This document shows positions 7,899 to 16,015 of a stretch of 64,000 bases of DNA, piece by piece. Under the pieces are notes generated by a model that searched no databases, had not been told where the DNA came from, and saw nothing but the letters and a program-made list of their open reading frames with translations. The DNA lies in the NCBI RefSeq assembly GCF_039613825.1, contig NZ_CP154826.1, positions 3,720,001-3,784,000 on the forward strand, given 5' to 3'. The stretch's first letter is position 1. The number at the start of each line of letters is the position of its first letter. The stretch is from Diaminobutyricibacter sp. McL0608. GTDB lineage: Bacteria > Actinomycetota > Actinomycetes > Actinomycetales > Microbacteriaceae. The translations under genes and the position numbers were made by a program.

Positions 7899-8842
7899 AG
7901 TTCATGTCCAATCTGGCGGCGGAGGTAGATCCACGAGCAGGCGACGACGATGATCGTGAGGATCACGGCGATCGCGCTTCCGACCGCCGGGTCGAGCAGC
8001 AGGAACGACTGCCGGTACATGGAGAGAGCGAGCGTCTCGGACGAGCGGTTCGGGCCGCCCTGCGTGAGCACCCAGATCACGTCGAACGCCCGGAGCGCAT
8101 TCGTGATGGTCAGGCCGATGACGACGATGGTGGTCGGCCGGAGCTGGGGGAAGATCACGTCCTTGAAGCGGATCCAGCCGTCTGCGCCGTCGATGGCCGC
8201 GGCCTCCGTCGTCTCGCGCGGGATGGTCTGGAGGCCGACCATGAAGAGCACGACATTGACACCGGTCGACTGCCACGACGCGATCAGGATGGCGGCGATC
8301 ACGTTCAGCGGCCAGTGCAGCAGCCATTGGATGGGCGAGTCGGCCGACATCAGGCCGAACGCGCTGAGCGCCTGGTTGAGCGAGCCCTGGCTGGTGAAGA
8401 TGATGTTGCCGATGATCGCGACGATCGTTCCGGCGAGCGCGTACGGGAGGATGACGACCGCCCGCGCCATAGCACCGAGCTTCATCGCGCTCGTCATGAT
8501 GGCGATGCCGAGCCCGAACAGGACGGGCAGGATGAGGGCGCCGATCGCCCAGATGAACGTGTTGAGGAGGGACAGCTGGATGTTCGGGTCCTGGAACATC
8601 GTGACGTAGTTGTCGAACCAGACGAAGCCTCCGCCGCCGTCGGCGAAGAACGACCGGACGATCGTGTACACGAACGGGACCAGGAGGACGATGCCCACGA
8701 ACAGGGCGGCGGCCCCGAAGAACGGCGCGGACGAGAGGCGGTCGCGCACCTCGTAGTGCGGCTTGCCCGTGCGGCGGCGCTGAGCGCGAGTCGTGCTCGG
8801 GGGCTCGATCACGGTACGGGGCGGGTCTTTGAGTGTCGTCAT
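7895..8842 (-). CDS. Sugar ABC transporter permease (MalF-type)
   Basis: A 315-aa permease. The start at 8842 (MTTLKDPPRTV) is preferred over the longer frame because AGGAG lies 8 nt upstream. A charged cytoplasmic N-terminus leads into six TM helices and an EAA loop reading AAIDGADGWIRFKDVIFPQL. It forms the heterodimeric channel with the 7071-7898 product and lies 82 bp downstream of the binding-protein gene. Confidence 0.92.
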   Translation of the reverse strand: MTTLKDPPRTVIEPPSTTRAQRRRTGKPHYEVRDRLSSAPFFGAAALFVGIVLLVPFVYTIVRSFFADGGGGFVWFDNYVTMFQDPNIQLSLLNTFIWAIGALILPVLFGLGIAIMTSAMKLGAMARAVVILPYALAGTIVAIIGNIIFTSQGSLNQALSAFGLMSADSPIQWLLHWPLNVIAAILIASWQSTGVNVVLFMVGLQTIPRETTEAAAIDGADGWIRFKDVIFPQLRPTTIVVIGLTITNALRAFDVIWVLTQGGPNRSSETLALSMYRQSFLLLDPAVGSAIAVILTIIVVACSWIYLRRQIGHEL

Positions 8843-8924
8843 GCGATCGCTCCTGTCGCGTCGGTGAAGAAGGTGAAGCGTTGGGGGGTGGGCCGGCTCA
8901 GCCTGCCGGCCCACCCCCACGCGA

Positions 8925-10238
8925 TCAGCCGATGCTGGGATTCTTGTCCCAGCTGGCCCATTCGGTCTTGGCCTGGTTCTTGAGGTCCGACATCGTCTTA
9001 TCGGGGTTGCTCGGGTCGACCATGAAGCCCCCGAGGGTGCTGATGGTGGACTGCACGAGCTTCGGAGGAAGCGACTCGTAGTAGCGGTTCAGCACTACGG
9101 GCTTCTGGGAGGCCACATCCGCGGCGACACTCTTGATCACGGGGTCGGTGGCGATGACTTTCGGGTTCGGCGAGGAGTCACCGATGAAGCCACTCCAGAC
9201 CGACTGCACGGGGGCGGTCAGCCAGGCGGCGATCGCCTTGAGCGCGCCGGCCTTGTGCGGTGCGTTCTTCGGAACCGCGATCGCGCCACCCTCGAGGAAC
9301 ACGCCAGGTGCCTGGCCGTCGGTCATCGACGGGGTGAGGAACGCGCCGTACTCGGAGTCCGTGAGGCCGGCGGTCTTGAAGAGGCCGTTGGCCCAGGTTC
9401 CCATCGGGACCATGGCCACCTTGCCGGCCTTCATCGCTGCCGGGCAGTCGAAGGTCTTCGTGTCGGCGGACGTCGTCCAGCCGTTCTTGATCCACTTCTG
9501 CCAGGTCGTCAGCGCCTGCTTGACTCCGGGGTCGTCGAACTTCGCCTTGTTCTCGGTGAGCTTCGTGTAGAGATCGGGAGAGACGGCACCGACGAAGGTC
9601 TGGAACGGAACGAACGACGGCCAGCCCTCGCTCTGCCCGGTGCAGTACTGCTCTCCGATGCCCTTGAGCTTTCCGAGGTCGGACTCGAGGTCGGACCAGG
9701 TCGTCGGGGGAGCGTCGATGCCCGCCTTCGTGAACGCGGTCTTGCTGTAGAAGGTCACCCAGTACGACTGGACGAACGGAACCGCGAAGACCTTGCCGTT
9801 GTAGGAGTAGTACGGGCGCAGATCGTTGCTGATCTCACCCTTTGCGACCGCGTCGTCCCACTGCTTCGTGAGGTCCTGCAGCTGACCGGTGGCGGCGAGG
9901 CCCTGCAGCATCTTGCCGCTCCACCATTTGATGATGTCGCCGGACTTGCTGGTCGGCAGCGATGCCAGGACGGTCTGCGTGTAGTTGGCCGTCGACGGTA
10001 GCGCGATCGGGTTCAGCGAGTAGCCGGTGGTCTTGGCGATCTCGTCGCCGGCTTTGACGAAGCCGTCTTTCCACTGCGGGTTGTCGTTGTACATCGTCAG
10101 CGGCTGGATGCCGCCTTTCGCCGTGGAGTTGTCGCCGGCAGCGCTGCACCCCGTGAACGCGGTGCCGATCAGTGCGGCCGCCGTGATGGCCAGAAGCGCT
10201 TTGGTCGCTCGCCTCGGCCTGAGGACTTTCCGTTCCAT
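8925..10238 (-). CDS. Extracellular sugar-binding lipoprotein of ABC importer
   Basis: A 437-aa CUT1 solute-binding protein. The N-terminal signal has Arg/Lys residues, a hydrophobic core and a lipobox ending FTGC (Cys about residue 30). The type-1 SBP fold follows, including a GKVAMVPMGTWANG segment typical of the family. The ATG at 10238 is preferred over an in-frame GTG at 10247 because GAGAGGTGA sits about 7 nt upstream. It is the first gene of the operon controlled by the operators at 10301, 10370 and 10430. The ligand is unknown but should suit the GH38 enzyme in the same operon. Confidence 0.92.
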   Translation of the reverse strand: MERKVLRPRRATKALLAITAAALIGTAFTGCSAAGDNSTAKGGIQPLTMYNDNPQWKDGFVKAGDEIAKTTGYSLNPIALPSTANYTQTVLASLPTSKSGDIIKWWSGKMLQGLAATGQLQDLTKQWDDAVAKGEISNDLRPYYSYNGKVFAVPFVQSYWVTFYSKTAFTKAGIDAPPTTWSDLESDLGKLKGIGEQYCTGQSEGWPSFVPFQTFVGAVSPDLYTKLTENKAKFDDPGVKQALTTWQKWIKNGWTTSADTKTFDCPAAMKAGKVAMVPMGTWANGLFKTAGLTDSEYGAFLTPSMTDGQAPGVFLEGGAIAVPKNAPHKAGALKAIAAWLTAPVQSVWSGFIGDSSPNPKVIATDPVIKSVAADVASQKPVVLNRYYESLPPKLVQSTISTLGGFMVDPSNPDKTMSDLKNQAKTEWASWDKNPSIG

Positions 10239-10300
10239 ATACTTCACCTCTCTGTGAGTTATGCAGGTGCGGAGCTCGGAGGCTCTACATCGCTTTTATC

Positions 10301-10312
10301 CTTGCATACAAG
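10301..10312. promoter_or_regulatory. Second CTTG-N4-CAAG site
   Basis: CTTGCATACAAG has the same arms as the GntR leader site at 313-324 (read in reverse, TACTTGTATGCAAG). It lies 63 bp upstream of the binding-protein ATG. It is the likely point at which the GntR regulator controls the ABC/GH38 operon. Confidence 0.5.
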
Positions 10313-10369
10313 TATCCAAGGATCCAGACGAAAGTTCTCCGGCTGGATCCCGTCTCGACGGAGTCGTTT

Positions 10370-10383
10370 TGGTATCGTTACCA
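10370..10383. promoter_or_regulatory. LacI-family operator 2
   Basis: TGGTATCGTTACCA is a one-mismatch palindrome, extended by flanking TT/AA. It is the exact reverse complement of the 10430 site. Confidence 0.75.
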
Positions 10384-10429
10384 AACCACATCAGAGGGGT
10401 AGTACGTCAAGACCTCGCACATCTCGATC

Positions 10430-10443
10430 TGGTAACGATACCA
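10430..10443. promoter_or_regulatory. LacI-family operator 3
   Basis: TGGTAACGATACCA lies 60 bp from operator 2 and in opposite orientation. Paired operators allow cooperative or looping repression of the ABC operon. Confidence 0.75.
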
Positions 10444-10618
10444 GCGAGCGGGCTCAGCGACTGCTCCCGTTTGTTACAAGTGCACCCCGGTCGCGCAGCC
10501 GCAGACGTTCCGAGACGCGGCAGAAGCCGCGAGGACGCGGTCGGCTCAGCGCGGCACGACGGCGGGCGGCGCGGCGTGACGGCAGGCATACGCTGCAGGA
10601 TCATCGGCCAGACGCAGC

Positions 10619-10654
10619 GGAAGCCGCGGTCCCGGTGAAGGGGCCGCGGCTTCC
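10619..10654. terminator. GC-rich hairpin terminator
   Basis: GGAAGCCGCGGTCCC pairs with GGGGCCGCGGCTTCC (one G-T pair) around a 6-nt loop. It lies 15 bp beyond the TGA at 10670-10672 on the minus strand, which supports that stop as the original gene end. Confidence 0.75.
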
Positions 10655-10669
10655 GTGGTCAGGACGGGG

Positions 10670-11079
10670 TCAGCCGCCGAAGGTGACGGGCGCGATGGGC
10701 GCGACAGGAGCGACGGGAGAGACGGCCGGGGTCGGCGTCGGGAGCTGCACCACAGGGGCGACCGAAGGCGCTGCGGATACGGGTGCTGGGGCGGATGCGG
10801 GCGCGGAGTCGAGCCAGGTGCAGCACGGCGACCGGTGACAGGCGCAGTCTCGTCGGGCGAGTGCAGGCCGATCTCACGCAGGCGGTCGTCGGACCATCCG
10901 GCCTGCTTCGCAGCCTGCCACGCGACCTCGTATTCGAGGATCGCAGCATCCAGAGCGTTCATACGCTGGGCGAGTTCGCGGACCGCGCCGATGCGGGCCT
11001 TGATCTCCGATTCGAGAAGCGCATTTGCTCGCTGAGCAGCCATGTCGGGGTCCACTGAGATTCCGTAGGGGGTGTTCAC
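10670..11079 (-). pseudogene. Small Ala/Pro-rich protein gene, probably frameshifted
   Basis: From the GTG at 11079 (GGAAGGA upstream) the frame reads MNTPYGISVDPDMAAQRANA and on through a helical region ending WSDDRLREIGLHSPDET. It then turns into unlikely Pro/Arg-rich sequence running to 10546. A one-base frame change around 10805-10860 restores a protein-like Ala/Pro/Val tail (SAPASAPAPVSAAPSVAPVV to FGG-stop at 10670), followed by a terminator. So either the gene is mutated or the assembly has an indel. No family was recognised; the helical region may be a coiled coil. Confidence 0.55.
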
Positions 11080-11213
11080 GATACGTCCTTCCGTTCAAAA
11101 TGCGGCGCCCCAGGAACGCGGGCGATGTGTGTCGTCAGGGTTCTTTCGGAGCAAAGGCTGTAACTCGGGTGTGTGCAGACTGAGCCTAGCCAGAAAGAAC
11201 GTTCTGTGGGTTG

Positions 11214-11241
11214 TTTGGGGGACATTCGTTCGTCCCCCAAA
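11214..11241. promoter_or_regulatory. Perfect inverted repeat between divergent genes
   Basis: TTTGGGGGAC and GTCCCCCAAA are 10-bp arms around an 8-nt spacer, between the frameshifted gene and ligB. A short palindrome AGAACGTTCT lies at 11196-11205. It could be an operator or a leader hairpin. I do not recognise the binding protein. Confidence 0.5.
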
Positions 11242-11317
11242 TCGGGCGTCACGCTGCCCATTCTGGCAGACCGGTCGCGACCACCCGGACGTCGGAGGCT
11301 GATGCCAGACTGTTCCC

Positions 11318-12841
11318 GTGCTCCTCGACGCGCTCGTGACCACCTCCGATGCCGTCGCCTCCACTCGGTCGCGGCTGGCGAAAGTCGATGCGCTCGCCGA
11401 CCTGCTGTCGCGACTGGAGCCGGAGGAGATCGCTCCCGCCGTCGGTTTCCTCGTCGGCAAGCCGCGGCAGGGTCGTGTCGGTGTCGGCTGGCGCGGCGTT
11501 TCCGCCGCGATGGGAGAACCAGCGGAGATGGCAAGCCTCACCATCGCCGACGTCGACGTTCTTCTCGATCGGCTGGCTGCCGCATCCGGAGCGGGTTCTG
11601 CGGGCGACCGCAGCCGGGAGCTCCGCGACCTCACGGCACGCGCCACCGCACGCGAACAGGACTTCATCGCGCGAGTGCTCCTCGGCGACATGCGCACGGG
11701 AGCGCTCGAGGGCGTGCTGACCGACGCCGTCGCACGCGCATCCGATCGCTCCGGCGAAGTCGTCCGTCGCGCCGCGATGCTGTCCGGTGACCTCGGGGAG
11801 ACAGCCAGGCTCGCGCTCACCGGCAGCGCCGACGAACTCGATGCCGTCGGACTGGTCGTCGGCCGCGCAGTGCTTCCGATGCTCGCCGCCTCCGCCGGGA
11901 GCGCATCCGCCGCACTCGAGACCACCGGCGAGGCGTCCGTCGAATACAAGCTCGACGGCGCGCGCATCCAGGTCCACCGCGCGGGCGACAGCATCCGCGT
12001 GTTCACCCGCAACCTCGCCGACATCACCCACCGCGTGCCCGAAGTCGTCGAGGTGGTCCGGCGCCTCCCGGTGCGTGATGTGATCCTCGACGGTGAGACC
12101 CTCTCCCTCGACGAGGACGGCGCCCCGCGGCCGTTCCAGGAGACGATGTCGCGCTTCGGTGCGGATGCGGCCCGCGAGACGCTCCTGCATCCGTGGTTCT
12201 TCGATGTGCTGCACGTCGACGGGCGCGACCTGCTCGACGAGCCCCTCGCCGTCCGGTTGGCCGAGCTCGAGCGCATCGCGGGTGAGCATCGCATCCCGGG
12301 AGAGGTCACCGCCGACCCCGAGGTCGCCGAGCGCGTATCCCGTGAGGCTCTCGCGGCCGGCCAGGAGGGCGTCGTCGTGAAGGCGATCGGGTCGCCGTAC
12401 GCCGCGGGCCGACGGGGCTCGAGCTGGATCAAGGTCAAGCCGGTGCACACCTACGACCTCGTGGTGCTCGCCTGCGAGTGGGGTTCCGGCCGACGCCAGG
12501 GCTGGCTGTCCAACCTTCATCTCGGCGCGCTGGATCCGACCGGCGAGTTCGGCGAGCCGGGCGGCTTCGTCATGGTGGGCAAGACGTTCAAAGGGCTCAC
12601 GGATGCGGTGCTGCGCTGGCAGACCGAGTACTTTCCCACGATCGAGACCCGGCGCACGGCCGGCACGGTCTGGCTCGAACCATCGACGGTGGTCGAGATC
12701 GCGATCGACGGCGTGCAACGTTCGAGCCGCTACCCCGGTGGAATCGCCCTCCGGTTCGCGCGAGTCAAGCAGTACCGCGACGACAAGCCGGCGGCCGACG
12801 CCGACACCATCCAGACGCTTCGCGCACTGCTGAAGGAGTAG
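11318..12841 (+). CDS. ligB: ATP-dependent DNA ligase (LigB type)
   Basis: A 507-aa ligase with an N-terminal DNA-binding domain (1-200), adenylation motif I KLDGAR with nucleophile Lys211, later nucleotidyltransferase motifs (LDGE; EGVVVKAIGSPY; SWIKVKP) and a C-terminal OB fold. It resembles the archaeal-type LigB of mycobacteria, a nick-sealing enzyme that supplements the essential NAD-dependent LigA. The start is GTG. The gene stands alone, followed by a GCCGCGG/CCGCGGC hairpin. Confidence 0.92.
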   Translation: MLLDALVTTSDAVASTRSRLAKVDALADLLSRLEPEEIAPAVGFLVGKPRQGRVGVGWRGVSAAMGEPAEMASLTIADVDVLLDRLAAASGAGSAGDRSRELRDLTARATAREQDFIARVLLGDMRTGALEGVLTDAVARASDRSGEVVRRAAMLSGDLGETARLALTGSADELDAVGLVVGRAVLPMLAASAGSASAALETTGEASVEYKLDGARIQVHRAGDSIRVFTRNLADITHRVPEVVEVVRRLPVRDVILDGETLSLDEDGAPRPFQETMSRFGADAARETLLHPWFFDVLHVDGRDLLDEPLAVRLAELERIAGEHRIPGEVTADPEVAERVSREALAAGQEGVVVKAIGSPYAAGRRGSSWIKVKPVHTYDLVVLACEWGSGRRQGWLSNLHLGALDPTGEFGEPGGFVMVGKTFKGLTDAVLRWQTEYFPTIETRRTAGTVWLEPSTVVEIAIDGVQRSSRYPGGIALRFARVKQYRDDKPAADADTIQTLRALLKE

Positions 12842-12861
12842 CCGCGGCTCCGGTCCGCGGC
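12841..12861. terminator. Hairpin directly after ligB
   Basis: GCCGCGG and CCGCGGC arms around a 7-nt loop, beginning at the last base of the ligB stop codon. Confidence 0.6.
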
Positions 12862-12910
12862 GTGGATTCCCCCCAATCGGGTGCAATTCGGGCGCGACCG
12901 GCGTAACTTA

Positions 12911-12922
12911 GCGATATATCGC
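12911..12922. promoter_or_regulatory. Perfect palindrome upstream of pspA operon
   Basis: GCGATATATCGC is a perfect 12-bp AT-centred palindrome in otherwise GC-rich DNA, about 105 bp before the operon. Its TATC/GATA core resembles PadR-type sites. The regulator is unknown. Confidence 0.55.
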
Positions 12923-13026
12923 GTTGTGACTCGATTCGTCACGACAAGAAACCCTCGGTGAGGCGGACCAATGGACCGTAATTCTGTGCAAATGCCAACC
13001 GACAGCGGATGCCGCAGGTGGCAGCA

Positions 13027-13641
13027 ATGATGGCGCTGGCCTGGATCATGGGCGCGTTCGCTCTCATCGTCCTCGCATCCATCGTCACCACCGTGCTCAT
13101 TGTTCGCGCACTCTACAAACGCATCCGACGCAGCCGCACGCTCAACAGTGCCGTGCTCCACACCCGCGCGAGCCTGAGCTGGGGCGCGCAGCACGACGTG
13201 CTCCAGTTGCGCATCCGGCTGAACGACACGCTCGACAGCGGGCAGGCTGCCATCGACCTCGCGTCACGAAGCGAGGGCCCGCGCGGCGAACTGCCACGGC
13301 TGTTCCGGCGCATCCAGTCCGAAGCCTCGACCCTCGACGCCGAACTGCGCTTCCTCGAAAGCGAAGACGACCCGGCCGCGCTGGCGGAATGGCTGCCCGT
13401 GCTTCGGAGCCGCGTCGACCAGGTCGTCGGGATCGTCCGCCGCCTGCGCTCGGCCGTCGCATCCGGTCTCAGCGGCCTCAGCGACGAAAGCCTCGCCGTC
13501 CTGCGCGCGGATGTCGACCGGGAGGTCGCCGCCCTGCACGCCGGAATGCAGGAACTCCACACACTCAGTTCGGACGACCTGATGTTCGAACCCAACCGGC
13601 AGCCGGCCCCGGCTCGCCTCGACACGAGGAACAGATCATGA
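13027..13641 (+). CDS. Membrane-anchored helical protein preceding PspA
   Basis: This 204-aa protein starts with one strong TM segment (about 3-27, ending VLIVRALYKRIRR) followed by a long charged helical region. It was not recognised as a known family. The ATG at 13027 has AGGTGG just upstream; an in-frame ATG at 13009 lacks a clear ribosome site. The stop overlaps the pspA start (ATGA), so the two are translated together. It probably tethers or modulates PspA at the membrane (inference from coupling). Confidence 0.75.
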   Translation: MMALAWIMGAFALIVLASIVTTVLIVRALYKRIRRSRTLNSAVLHTRASLSWGAQHDVLQLRIRLNDTLDSGQAAIDLASRSEGPRGELPRLFRRIQSEASTLDAELRFLESEDDPAALAEWLPVLRSRVDQVVGIVRRLRSAVASGLSGLSDESLAVLRADVDREVAALHAGMQELHTLSSDDLMFEPNRQPAPARLDTRNRS

Positions 13642-14399
13642 GCGACAACACCGCACGGATGCGCACCATCTTCCGCACCAAGACCTCACGCGCGCTCGAC
13701 CGCATGGAGGACCCGCGCGAAATGCTCGACGACAGTTACGACCAGCAGGTCCGGATGCTGCAGCAGCTGCGGCAGGGCCTCGCCGAGGTCGCGACGGCCA
13801 AGAAACGCATCGAACTGCAGGGGCAGGAGATGGGAGCCCGCTACCAGCGGCTCGCCGACCAGGCCCAGCAGGCGCTCGACCAGGGGCAGGAGGACCTGGC
13901 CCGGTCCGCCCTGCAGCGTCGCTCCGTGCTCGAGAAGCAGGTCGCAGCACTACGCGACCAGTACGCCTCATTGCAGAAACAGCAGGCCCAGTTGCAGGAG
14001 AACGAGCGACGCCTCACCGAACGGATCGCCGCCTTCCGCATCGAGAAGGAGACGATCAAGGCCACTTACACCGCGTCGCAGGCGCAGGTGCGGGTCAACG
14101 AGGCCGTCGCCGGACTCGGCACCCAGCTGAACAGTGCCGGTGCCAGCCTCGACCGCGCCAGGGACAAGGTCTCACAGATGCAGGCCCGCGCCGCCGCCAC
14201 CGATGAACTCCTCAGCAGCGGTGCGCTTCGGGATCTCACGGCACCTGCCGACGAGGACCTCGAGTGGCAGCTCTCGGCGGGTGCGTCCCGGGCCGACATC
14301 GAGCGCCAGCTGAAGGCGATGAAGGATGCCGCCGCCGCATCGGCCAGCGACGCCGACGGCCCCAAGGGTCCCGACGGTTGGCTCAGCATCGGCCGCTGA
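13638..14399 (+). CDS. pspA: PspA/IM30 family phage-shock protein
   Basis: A 253-aa almost entirely helical coiled-coil protein with the family's N-terminal pattern (MRTIFRTKTSRALDRMEDPR, then MLDDSYDQQVRMLQQL). PspA oligomerises on the inner leaflet of stressed membranes and helps preserve the proton gradient. It is coupled to the upstream membrane protein. The C-terminal 30 residues are Ala/Asp/Gly-rich and variable. Confidence 0.9.
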   Translation: MSDNTARMRTIFRTKTSRALDRMEDPREMLDDSYDQQVRMLQQLRQGLAEVATAKKRIELQGQEMGARYQRLADQAQQALDQGQEDLARSALQRRSVLEKQVAALRDQYASLQKQQAQLQENERRLTERIAAFRIEKETIKATYTASQAQVRVNEAVAGLGTQLNSAGASLDRARDKVSQMQARAAATDELLSSGALRDLTAPADEDLEWQLSAGASRADIERQLKAMKDAAAASASDADGPKGPDGWLSIGR

Positions 14400-14441
14400 T
14401 CCGCGCATCCCACGCGCTCGCCCATTCGCCTCGCGCGCACT

Positions 14442-14492
14442 CGCCCCACGCGCGCATCCGCCCCACGCGCGCATCCGCCCCACGCGCGCATC
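14442..14492. repeat. Three tandem 17-bp units
   Basis: CGCCCCACGCGCGCATC is repeated exactly three times downstream of pspA. It is too short and unspaced for CRISPR; it is likely a slippage product. Confidence 0.85.
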
Positions 14493-14517
14493 CGCCCTCC
14501 GAGCGCGCCACCTTCGA

Positions 14518-14574
14518 CGAGCACAGGGATTGTCTCGTTATGAGCGCCGTATAGCGTGAATAATCCTGTGCTCG
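14518..14574. repeat. 57-bp palindromic element, copy A
   Basis: It starts CGAGCACAGG and ends CCTGTGCTCG, with a 37-bp interior containing TGAGCGCCGTATAG, which is shared with copy B (TGAGCGCCGCATAG). It lies between the convergent pspA operon and the 14645 gene. Family members are at 48730, 57268 and 58301, all exactly 57 bp. Confidence 0.85.
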
Positions 14575-14586
14575 ACGGGAGTGTGC

Positions 14587-14642
14587 GGGAGCAGGCGGGA
14601 GCAGGGCGGGAGCGGGGCGGGAGCGGGGCGGGAGCGGGGCGC
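14587..14642. repeat. GGGGCGGGAGC tandem array
   Basis: About five degenerate 10-11-bp units rich in G, immediately downstream of copy A and abutting the stop of the 14645 gene. Confidence 0.75.
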
Positions 14643-14644
14643 GG

Positions 14645-15073
14645 TCAGGTGCGCGGGGCGGCGACATCCGCGCGGTAGGACGCGAAGAAGGTCGCTCCGT
14701 AGAGGGCCGCGGCGACGAGGAAGCCGACAGCCATCACGTAGGACGCCCAGTCGTTGCCGGTGATCATCGTGCCGACACCGGCGAGGAACGTGACGATGAT
14801 GACGATGAGACCCCAGAGCGCGAGCCGCTCTCCGAGCGCGGCCTTGCGGGCGGCGAGCAGCAGCCGGATGGCGATCACGACGAGGCCGATCGCGACCAGA
14901 ATGTGCAGGATCACGATGATCGTGTCGACGACGGTGGCGAAGGTGCCCTCGGGCTCGCCGATGAGGTTGGCGGCCATCCCGAGCAGGAACTGCACCGCCA
15001 GCGCCGACAGCGCTTCGCGGGAACGACGTCTCAGACTCTCGGCGGGACTCACTGCGGCTGCGGCGGTAGACAT
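14645..15073 (-). CDS. Four-helix membrane protein, unknown function
   Basis: 142 aa with four predicted TM helices (about 20-40, 50-75, 85-108 and 112-132) and short loops. The ATG at 15073 (MSTAAAAVSPAESLRRR) has AGAGGAG 7 nt upstream. No catalytic motif was seen. It is monocistronic, with about 180 bp of featureless DNA on its 5' side. Confidence 0.8.
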   Translation of the reverse strand: MSTAAAAVSPAESLRRRSREALSALAVQFLLGMAANLIGEPEGTFATVVDTIIVILHILVAIGLVVIAIRLLLAARKAALGERLALWGLIVIIVTFLAGVGTMITGNDWASYVMAVGFLVAAALYGATFFASYRADVAAPRT

Positions 15074-15256
15074 CCGGACTCCTCTTCTCGACGGATTACT
15101 GCGCTGTCGCCCATTGTGCTCCCCCCGCCACTGCCGGGAAAGCATCGAATCGCCAGAGATCGACTTGCGCGGGTCGCAGGGTGGTCGATCTGTGGCGAAT
15201 GGATGCGCGGAGCGGCGCGCAGGGGCGGAGGGGGCAGCGCGGAGCGGGCAGCGCGG

Positions 15257-16015
15257 CTACGCGATACCGCCGCCGTCGACGACAAGAGCCGAGCCGGTCA
15301 CGTACGACGACTCGTCGCTGGCGAGCCACACGACCGCGGCCGCGATCTCGGACGGCTCGCCCATCCGCTGCAGTGGACGGTCCGCAGCCTCGGCGAGGAA
15401 CGATCCCGTCTCCTGCCCGAGCTGGCGCGCTTCGTCGCGGAGCATCCCGGTGTTCACGTCGCCCGGGTTGACCGAGTTGACCCGGATGCCCTGTGGCCCG
15501 TGGTCGATTGCGAGAGCACGCGTCATGTTCACGACCGCACCCTTCGACGCGCAGTACGAGATCGCCTGCCCGCCTCCCTTGAGACCCCAGCCCGACCCGG
15601 TGTTGATGATCGAGCCGCCGCCGTTCGCGGCCATCACGGGCACCGCGTGCTTGCACATGAGGAAGATGCCTTTGACGTTGACGCCGAAGACGCGGTCCCA
15701 TTCTTCGACAGTCGTCTCGACGGCCGTGGTCCGGCGGATGATGCCGGCGTTGTTGAAGACGACGTCGAGGCTTCCGAACTCCGCGACCGTGTCGGCGACG
15801 ACACGCTCGATGTCGGCCTCATTCGACACATCCGCTGTGAGCGCGATCGCGGTCCCGCCTGCAGCGCGGATCTCCTCGGCGACCTTCTCGGCCGCGCCGG
15901 GTGCCACATCGACGACGGCCACACGGGCGCCCTCGGCGGCGAAGGCGAGCGAGGTCGCGCGGCCGATGCCGCCCGCTCCTCCGGTGACGATGGCGGACTT
16001 GTCGGCTAGACGCAT
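15257..16015 (-). CDS. Short-chain dehydrogenase/reductase
   Basis: A 252-aa classical SDR: TGGAGGIG cofactor motif (11-18), Asp near 41 suggesting NAD(H), NNAG, and the Ser/Tyr-x3-Lys pair in SGWGLKGGGQAISYCASKG. Its start lies inside the 3' end of the upstream NAD-kinase-like gene (10-bp overlap), making it the last gene of the GH42/gcvPA/gcvPB operon. The substrate is not predictable; hydroxy-acid or sugar oxidation would suit the context. Confidence 0.88.
   Translation of the reverse strand: MRLADKSAIVTGGAGGIGRATSLAFAAEGARVAVVDVAPGAAEKVAEEIRAAGGTAIALTADVSNEADIERVVADTVAEFGSLDVVFNNAGIIRRTTAVETTVEEWDRVFGVNVKGIFLMCKHAVPVMAANGGGSIINTGSGWGLKGGGQAISYCASKGAVVNMTRALAIDHGPQGIRVNSVNPGDVNTGMLRDEARQLGQETGSFLAEAADRPLQRMGEPSEIAAAVVWLASDESSYVTGSALVVDGGGIA

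Larger units (their letters stand above)
10239..10669. other. Control region of the ABC/GH38 operon, no gene seen
   Basis: These 430 bp hold the promoter-proximal part of the minus-strand operon. They contain a CTTG-N4-CAAG site (10301) and two LacI-type operators (10370, 10430), and then a terminator-like hairpin (10619-10654) belonging to the next minus-strand gene. Open frames here are GC-driven and show no protein-like composition. Confidence 0.7.

Noticed and set aside
10546-10669. C-terminal extension of the small gene to 10546
   Set aside because: It would run through a terminator-like hairpin and read as Arg/Pro-rich noise.
11196-11205. AGAACGTTCT as a LexA (SOS) box before ligB
   Set aside because: LexA sites need GAAC-N4-GTTC; here the half-sites abut with no spacer.
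14442-14642. Possible CRISPR array
   Set aside because: Units are 10-17 bp with no spacers between them and no cas gene is near.
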